The position numbers were made by a program, and so were the translations under genes. This document shows positions 59,625 through 64,000 of a stretch of 64,000 nt of DNA, in pieces. A model generated the notes under the pieces. That model was not told where the DNA came from. It was given only the letters and a program-made list of their open reading frames with translations, and did no database searches. The first letter of the stretch is position 1, and each line of letters starts with the position of its first letter. The stretch is from SHLQ01 sp033344795 (GTDB lineage Bacteria > Actinomycetota > Acidimicrobiia > Acidimicrobiales > SHLQ01), in assembly GCA_033344795.1 (NCBI GenBank), contig JAWPMS010000001.1, positions 3,596,001 through 3,660,000 on the forward strand, in the 5' to 3' direction.

Positions 59625-60464
59625 GTGTTCGTCGCTCTCGTCGGCATCTTGGGTCTTGTCGTCGGCGTTCTTCTCTCACTTCTTGCCGAAACCGTCCCCG
59701 ACAACTCTGGGGGAGGGCGATCGGTTGCGACGTGCCGCTCGTGTGAAGCCAAGTTGCCCACAGCATCGTGGACCCCGATCCGTACAGCAGGTTCGGCATG
59801 CCCCGCATGCGGAGAGCGGGTTTCCGCAGCCAGGCTCCCGGTCGTGCTCGCGACAGGTGTGGCGTTCGTGGCCATTGCGGCGGTCATCGGTTCGCGCTGG
59901 CAGCTCGTACCGATCTTGCTGCTGACGTCGAGCTTGATCACGCTCTCCGCTGTCGACATGGCTCGATATCGGCTCCCTGACCGACTGGTCTTCCCGTCGC
60001 TGGGCGTTTCGCTCGTGTTGCTCACGGTGCTCTCGATTGCGAACGACGCGGGGGATCACGTGCTGCGTGCGTTGGTCACCGGCCTTGCGTATGCCTCCGT
60101 GCTGTTCGTCTTCAACCTTGTGTACCCAGCTGGTTTGGCCTTTGGCGACGTGAAACTCGCTCTTCTGCTTGGAGCCTTTCTCGGCTGGTCCGCGACCAAC
60201 GGAATCGATGCCGCACGACTCGTCGTCTGGGCGCTGTTGATCGGCATGATCCTCGGAATCTTCTCGGGCTTGCTCGTTGGCATCGGTCGGCGAGCCTTCG
60301 GTCCAGGGTTCCTTCCGGATCCCGACTTCCCACCAGCCGAGGATGGTTCGCTCGATCCGCTCCTCAAGACGGCGTTTCCGTTTGGACCCGCCCTCGCCGC
60401 ATCGACGTTGATCCTCGTCGTGGCTTCGAATCAACTGCTCGACGCGGGCAGCATCCTCGCCTGA
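59625..60464 (+). CDS. Type IV prepilin peptidase (A24 family)
   Basis: About 279 residues, integral membrane, with the N-terminal zinc-binding CxxC pair (CRSC and CPAC) and the two catalytic aspartates in SAVDMARYRLPD and FGDVKLALLLG. It cleaves and N-methylates type IV pilin-like precursors. The GTG at 59625, one base after the previous stop, gives a normal N-terminus; an ATG at 59580 would overlap the DUF4388 gene by 44 bases. No pilin or assembly gene is in the window. Confidence 0.9.
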   Translation: MFVALVGILGLVVGVLLSLLAETVPDNSGGGRSVATCRSCEAKLPTASWTPIRTAGSACPACGERVSAARLPVVLATGVAFVAIAAVIGSRWQLVPILLLTSSLITLSAVDMARYRLPDRLVFPSLGVSLVLLTVLSIANDAGDHVLRALVTGLAYASVLFVFNLVYPAGLAFGDVKLALLLGAFLGWSATNGIDAARLVVWALLIGMILGIFSGLLVGIGRRAFGPGFLPDPDFPPAEDGSLDPLLKTAFPFGPALAASTLILVVASNQLLDAGSILA

Positions 60465-60482
60465 GCACACCTGCACTGCATC

Positions 60483-60488
60483 TACACT
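60483..60488 (+). promoter_or_regulatory. Putative -10 box of aroB
   Basis: TACACT ends 6 bases before the aroB GTG at 60495. Confidence 0.5.
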
Positions 60489-60494
60489 CGAAGG

Positions 60495-61547
60495 GTGGAT
60501 GACCTTCGAACCGTGAACATCGATCTCGGCGATCGCAGCTATCCAGTGGTGATAGGAGACGCTGTTCGACACACCCTCGCAGACCACATTCCGGCAAAGG
60601 CGCAGCGGGTTGCGATCGTGACGCAGGAGTCCATCGGGGTTCGGGTTGACTCGGGTCGGGAGCAGCGAGAGTTCTTCATTGCGCAAGGCGAATCCGCCAA
60701 GGTGCTCTCCACGATCGAGTCCTTGTGTAGACAGTGGGCCCAGTGGGGACTGAACCGCAATGATGTGGTCGTTGGCGTTGGCGGGGGAATCGTCACGGAC
60801 GTGGCTGGATTTGCCGCCTCGGTGTACCACCGAGGAATCCCGGTGGTGCAGGTGGCCACATCACTTCTCGGCCAGATCGACGCTGCGATCGGCGGCAAGA
60901 CCGGCGTGAACCTTCCAGAGGGAAAGAACCTCGTCGGGACCTATTGGCAACCTCATGCGGTGCTGTGTGATCTGGAGGTACTGCGTACTTTGCCGGCGCG
61001 CCACTATCGAGCGGGCCTCGGGGAGCTCGCCAAGTACCACTTCCTCGATGATGGTTCGCTGAACGCCCTCGAGATCGGGAGTCTGGAGGACGGCCGTCTC
61101 AGCATCGACGCGATCGCCGATCGGGTGGAAGCCTCGGTTCGTTTGAAGGCAGCAGCTGTCATGGCCGATGAGCGAGAGGGCGGACAGCGGGCGCTCCTCA
61201 ACTATGGCCACACGCTTGGCCACGCCCTAGAGACGCTCGGCGACCACGATCTTCTCCACGGCGAAGCTGTTGCGATCGGCATCATCTTCGCAGCGGAGCT
61301 CGCGCGGACTCTCGGCCGCATCGATGACGCTCGAGTGAGCGAGCACCGTCGCATCATCTCGGCGTACGACCTGCCGATGCGGCCTCCGGGCACCCCGAAC
61401 TTCGACGACATTGTGCCGTTGCTCGGTCGAGACAAGAAGGCCCTCGATGGGCTCACCTTCATCCTCGATGGGGATGATGGTTGTGAAATCGTGAAGGGCA
61501 TCGAGACCGACGCCCTTGCGGAGAGCTACGCGAGATTCTTGCGATGA
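60495..61547 (+). CDS. aroB: 3-Dehydroquinate synthase
   Basis: A 350-residue NAD- and zinc-dependent enzyme of the shikimate pathway. GVGGGIVTDVAGFAASVYHR near 95, QIDAAIGGKTGVN near 130 and NYGHTLGHALE near 236 carry cofactor, substrate and metal residues. It starts with GTG 6 bases after a -10-like hexamer. The aroC and aroK genes that usually precede it are absent here. It overlaps the peptidase gene by 4 bases. Confidence 0.96.
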   Translation: MDDLRTVNIDLGDRSYPVVIGDAVRHTLADHIPAKAQRVAIVTQESIGVRVDSGREQREFFIAQGESAKVLSTIESLCRQWAQWGLNRNDVVVGVGGGIVTDVAGFAASVYHRGIPVVQVATSLLGQIDAAIGGKTGVNLPEGKNLVGTYWQPHAVLCDLEVLRTLPARHYRAGLGELAKYHFLDDGSLNALEIGSLEDGRLSIDAIADRVEASVRLKAAAVMADEREGGQRALLNYGHTLGHALETLGDHDLLHGEAVAIGIIFAAELARTLGRIDDARVSEHRRIISAYDLPMRPPGTPNFDDIVPLLGRDKKALDGLTFILDGDDGCEIVKGIETDALAESYARFLR

Positions 61548-62614
61548 GCAGGGTCAGCTCCGCGTTCGAGCGACTGTCGGGCGCTGGTGTCGATGCGATG
61601 ATCGTGTCGAACCCGAGCAACATTCGGTACCTCACTGGTTTCACGGGCTCCCATGGCACGGTGGCACTTGTGGACGGCGAAGCGATCTTGTTCACCGACA
61701 ATCGGTACGCCGAGCGGGCCGAGGATGAGATCAGGGCTGCTGGTACGACGGTCCAGATCGCGATCGCGCCGGGGTCTGCGCACCGCGAATTGTGCAAGAT
61801 TCTGAGCTCCGCGCAGCGCATCGGGGTCGAGGCTGCCCACGTGTCGTGGTCAGAGGCGCGTGTGCTCAGTGAGGCCCTCGGCGAGGACCGAATCGTTCCG
61901 ACCGCCAACATCGTGGAGGACCTTCGAGAGTTCAAGAGCGCCGACGAGCTCGATCTGATGCGCCGGGCCGCATCGATAGCCGACCAGGCTCTCGCAGGCC
62001 TGCTCGAGGATTTCGGCCCAGGACCAACCGAACGGGAGGTCGCTCGACACCTCGACCAACTCGTGCTGCAAGCGGGCGCCCACGGGCCAGGGTTCGAGAC
62101 GATCGTTGCGTCGGGGCCGAACTCGTCTCGGCCGCATCATCAGCCAACGGATCGGCGATTGAGCAAGCACGACCTCGTGATCATCGACTTCGGTGCACAA
62201 TATGGCGGTTACCGGTCCGACATGACCAGAAGTTTCGTACTGGGTGAACCAAGCTCTCGTCAACAAGAATTGCTCGATGGTGTTCGTTCGGGTCAGGAGG
62301 CAGGCGTTGCGGCGGTCGCACCCGGCGTGGCTGCGTCCGGCATCGACGATGCATGTAGGTCCTACCTCGACGGCGTTGGTCTTGGGGAGTGGTTCACACA
62401 CGGAACTGGCCACGGAGTCGGTCTCGATATCCACGAGGCACCGTCGGTGAGTGCAAAGGGCACTGCTACGCTCGCTCCTGGCCACGTCATCACCGTCGAA
62501 CCTGGTGCGTACATCCCCGACTTCGGGGGAGTGCGCTGGGAAGACACGGTGGTGGTCACCGCAAGCGGGGCAGAGCCTCTGACCCAAAGCGCCAAGCAGC
62601 CCGTCGTCTCTTGA
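61544..62614 (+). CDS. M24 Xaa-Pro aminopeptidase-type peptidase
   Basis: A 356-residue creatinase/aminopeptidase P-like enzyme. After an N-terminal substrate-recognition domain (NIRYLTGFTGSHGTV near 26), the pita-bread domain shows the metal ligands in IDFGAQYGGYRSDMTR, THGTGHGVGLDIHE, VEPGAY and VRWEDTV. It should remove N-terminal residues before proline. The position between aroB and efp is typical of Actinobacteria. It overlaps aroB by 4 bases. Confidence 0.94.
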   Translation: MSRVSSAFERLSGAGVDAMIVSNPSNIRYLTGFTGSHGTVALVDGEAILFTDNRYAERAEDEIRAAGTTVQIAIAPGSAHRELCKILSSAQRIGVEAAHVSWSEARVLSEALGEDRIVPTANIVEDLREFKSADELDLMRRAASIADQALAGLLEDFGPGPTEREVARHLDQLVLQAGAHGPGFETIVASGPNSSRPHHQPTDRRLSKHDLVIIDFGAQYGGYRSDMTRSFVLGEPSSRQQELLDGVRSGQEAGVAAVAPGVAASGIDDACRSYLDGVGLGEWFTHGTGHGVGLDIHEAPSVSAKGTATLAPGHVITVEPGAYIPDFGGVRWEDTVVVTASGAEPLTQSAKQPVVS

Positions 62615-62648
62615 CGACACACGACGACGCCCGCGTACGAGGAGCATC

Positions 62649-63212
62649 ATGCCCACCATCACCACCAACGATCTGAAGAACGGAATGCACCTCGACCTCG
62701 ATGGAGATCTCGTGCAGGTCATGGCATTTCAACATGTCAAACCTGGCAAGGGTGGAGCATTCGTTCGCAGCACGCTCAAGAACATGCGCACCGGGTCGAC
62801 CGTCGATCGTACGTTTCGTGCGGGCGAGAAGGTAGAGCGAGCCATGATCGACAAGCGCGACATGCAGTACCTCTACAAGGACGGCGCCGATTTCGTCTTC
62901 ATGGACACCGAGACCTACGACCAACGCAACGTGGCCCCCGAGACCTTGGGTGGATCGGCTGACTTCATCATCGAAGGACGCTCGGCGACCGTGCTCCTCT
63001 ACGGGGAGGAGATCGTCGGCACCGACCTCCCCGCGTCCGTCGAACTGACCATTGCCGAAACCGAGCCTGGGCTGCAAGGTGACCGTTCTTCTGGTGGCAC
63101 GAAACCAGCCACGCTCGAGACTGGCAAGTCGATCCAAGTGCCGTTGTTTGTCAACATCGGCGACGTCGTGAAGGTCGATACCCGTTCAGGCGACTACCTG
63201 TCACGCGCGTGA
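62649..63212 (+). CDS. efp: Elongation factor P
   Basis: A 187-residue three-domain factor that rescues ribosomes stalled at polyproline. The loop with the potentially modified Lys reads HVKPGKGGAFVR near 31. A GAGGAG ribosome-binding site precedes the ATG. nusB overlaps its end by 4 bases. Confidence 0.97.
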   Translation: MPTITTNDLKNGMHLDLDGDLVQVMAFQHVKPGKGGAFVRSTLKNMRTGSTVDRTFRAGEKVERAMIDKRDMQYLYKDGADFVFMDTETYDQRNVAPETLGGSADFIIEGRSATVLLYGEEIVGTDLPASVELTIAETEPGLQGDRSSGGTKPATLETGKSIQVPLFVNIGDVVKVDTRSGDYLSRA

Positions 63213-63628
63213 GTAACTCACCGCTCCATCTCTCGAGGCGCGAAGACAGAGAAACCGGCCTTGCCTACTTGTACGAAGCTGACATGACCGGCGACGACAT
63301 CGAAACGGTCCTCGAACGAAACCACGCTGACGCCGACGAGTACGGAGTGATGATCGCCCAAGGCGTCGCCAAGCATGAGGCGGACATCGATGCGTTGATC
63401 GATGGCGTGGCCGAGGATTGGACCGTGTCGCGCATGCCGGGCATCGATCGATCGATTCTGCGCATGGGGGTCTGGGAGCTGGTGTACAACCCGGCGGTTC
63501 CCGCCACCGCAATCGTTGCGGAGGGCGTTGGCCTCGCGAACGACTATTCGACGGAGAAGTCGGCGCCGTTCATCAACGGGATCCTCGTCAAGCTGGCCTC
63601 AACACAACGGGGCCAAGACGATCTCTGA
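63209..63628 (+). CDS. nusB: NusB transcription antitermination factor
   Basis: A 139-residue all-helical protein with REDRETGLAYLYEAD at the N-terminus, DRSILRMGVWEL near 84 and AEGVGLANDYSTEKSAPFINGIL near 109. It binds boxA RNA with S10 (NusE) during rRNA transcription. Starts with GTG overlapping efp. Confidence 0.95.
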   Translation: MSNSPLHLSRREDRETGLAYLYEADMTGDDIETVLERNHADADEYGVMIAQGVAKHEADIDALIDGVAEDWTVSRMPGIDRSILRMGVWELVYNPAVPATAIVAEGVGLANDYSTEKSAPFINGILVKLASTQRGQDDL

Positions 63629-63671
63629 GCCACCGCTCCCAATCGCAGTGGTCTGCGGCGAGATCGCGCCG

Positions 63672-64000
63672 GTGAATGGATTCCGGATTCGTCCATGGCG
63701 AGCCGGAGATGCTTCCGTGCTGGCCGACGCGTGGGCCGACGTAGAGATCTCACGGTGGAACCCCACACCTCCGGACTCGAGCATCGAGTTCGCCGCAAAG
63801 TGGATCGACGGAACGAGCAGCCAATCGGTGGCGAGCATTGGAATCGATGTCGTCGTCGTGGACGGGAACGATGTGGTGCACGGTGAAATCGGCTTGCAGG
63901 TCGATCCGGCGCAGAACATCGCCGAGCTCGGCTTCTGGCTGACGGCGAGCGCCCGAGGGCACGGCATGGGTCGAGACCTTCTGTCGCTCGCTGGTGAGCT
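63672..64000 (+). CDS. GNAT N-acetyltransferase, 3' end beyond window
   Basis: An open frame from a GTG (another in-frame GTG at 63648) to the window edge, about 109 residues. FRIRPWRAGDASVLADAW at the start and AELGFWLTASARGHGMGRDL are typical of RimJ/RimL-like GNAT acetyltransferases; the latter contains the acetyl-CoA-binding R/Q-GxGxG/A-type turn. The substrate is unknown. It follows nusB after 43 bases. Confidence 0.8.
   Translation, partial: MNGFRIRPWRAGDASVLADAWADVEISRWNPTPPDSSIEFAAKWIDGTSSQSVASIGIDVVVVDGNDVVHGEIGLQVDPAQNIAELGFWLTASARGHGMGRDLLSLAGE

Noticed and set aside
1..64000. tRNA or rRNA genes
   Set aside because: No cloverleaf-like segment or conserved rRNA sequence was noticed, and every intergenic gap is too short or lacks the GTTCGA-type arm.

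Overview
The window looks like chromosomal DNA of a high-GC actinobacterium, most likely a marine or aquatic member of the Acidimicrobiia (Ilumatobacter-like). This rests on the actinobacterial housekeeping order (ruvCAB, queA-tgt, yajC-secDF, apt-relA, hisS-aspS, rarA-alaS-ruvX-mltG-aroE, aroB-M24 peptidase-efp-nusB), frequent GTG starts, a DUF222/HNH (13E12-type) gene and phenylacetate, fumarase and MttB-type genes. The genus is inference; no rRNA is present.

Bases 1-30400 are mixed metabolic and accessory content. They hold a minus-strand DUF58/MoxR/HtrA set with an Fe(II)/2-oxoglutarate oxygenase, a YchJ protein divergent from a TetR-SDR pair, an MFS-DUF427 pair and a Gfo/Idh/MocA oxidoreductase. 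A tightly coupled minus-strand cluster follows (8978-13638): CDP-glycerol-type glycerophosphotransferase, stand-alone asparagine-synthetase-like protein, DUF362 protein and TagD-like cytidylyltransferase. Next come a ClC transporter, a divergent PaaH-like/PaaZ pair, class I fumarase, an unusual AMP-dependent ligase with DUF2797, an IclR-MttB unit and a run of oxidoreductase, hydrolase and thioesterase genes.

Bases 30500-63700 are the housekeeping backbone, mostly plus strand. It starts with the Holliday-junction set ruvC-ruvA-ruvB, is interrupted by four minus-strand genes (secreted protein, DUF222/HNH, lipoprotein, class V aminotransferase), and resumes with queosine synthesis (queA, tgt) and Sec accessory proteins (yajC, secD, secF). 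Exopolyphosphatase is divergent from apt-relA. Then follow hisS, aspS, pyrE, a lipoprotein hydrolase, rarA, a small membrane protein, alaS, ruvX, mltG, aroE, a DUF4388 protein, prepilin peptidase, aroB, an M24 peptidase, efp, nusB and a GNAT gene cut by the window end.

A theme across the window is promoter layout. At least 15 genes have a TAnnnT-like or CAGAAT/CAGACT-like hexamer ending 6-8 bases before the start codon, which fits leaderless mRNAs. The most unusual protein-level observations are a Tgt lacking the three zinc-binding cysteines, an acyl-carrier-protein-like motif inside the C-terminal part of an adenylating enzyme, and the coupled TagD/DUF362/Asn-synthetase-like/glycerophosphotransferase operon. 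No tRNA, rRNA, CRISPR array, IS element or prophage was recognised, and no gene-free stretch exceeds about 210 bases.
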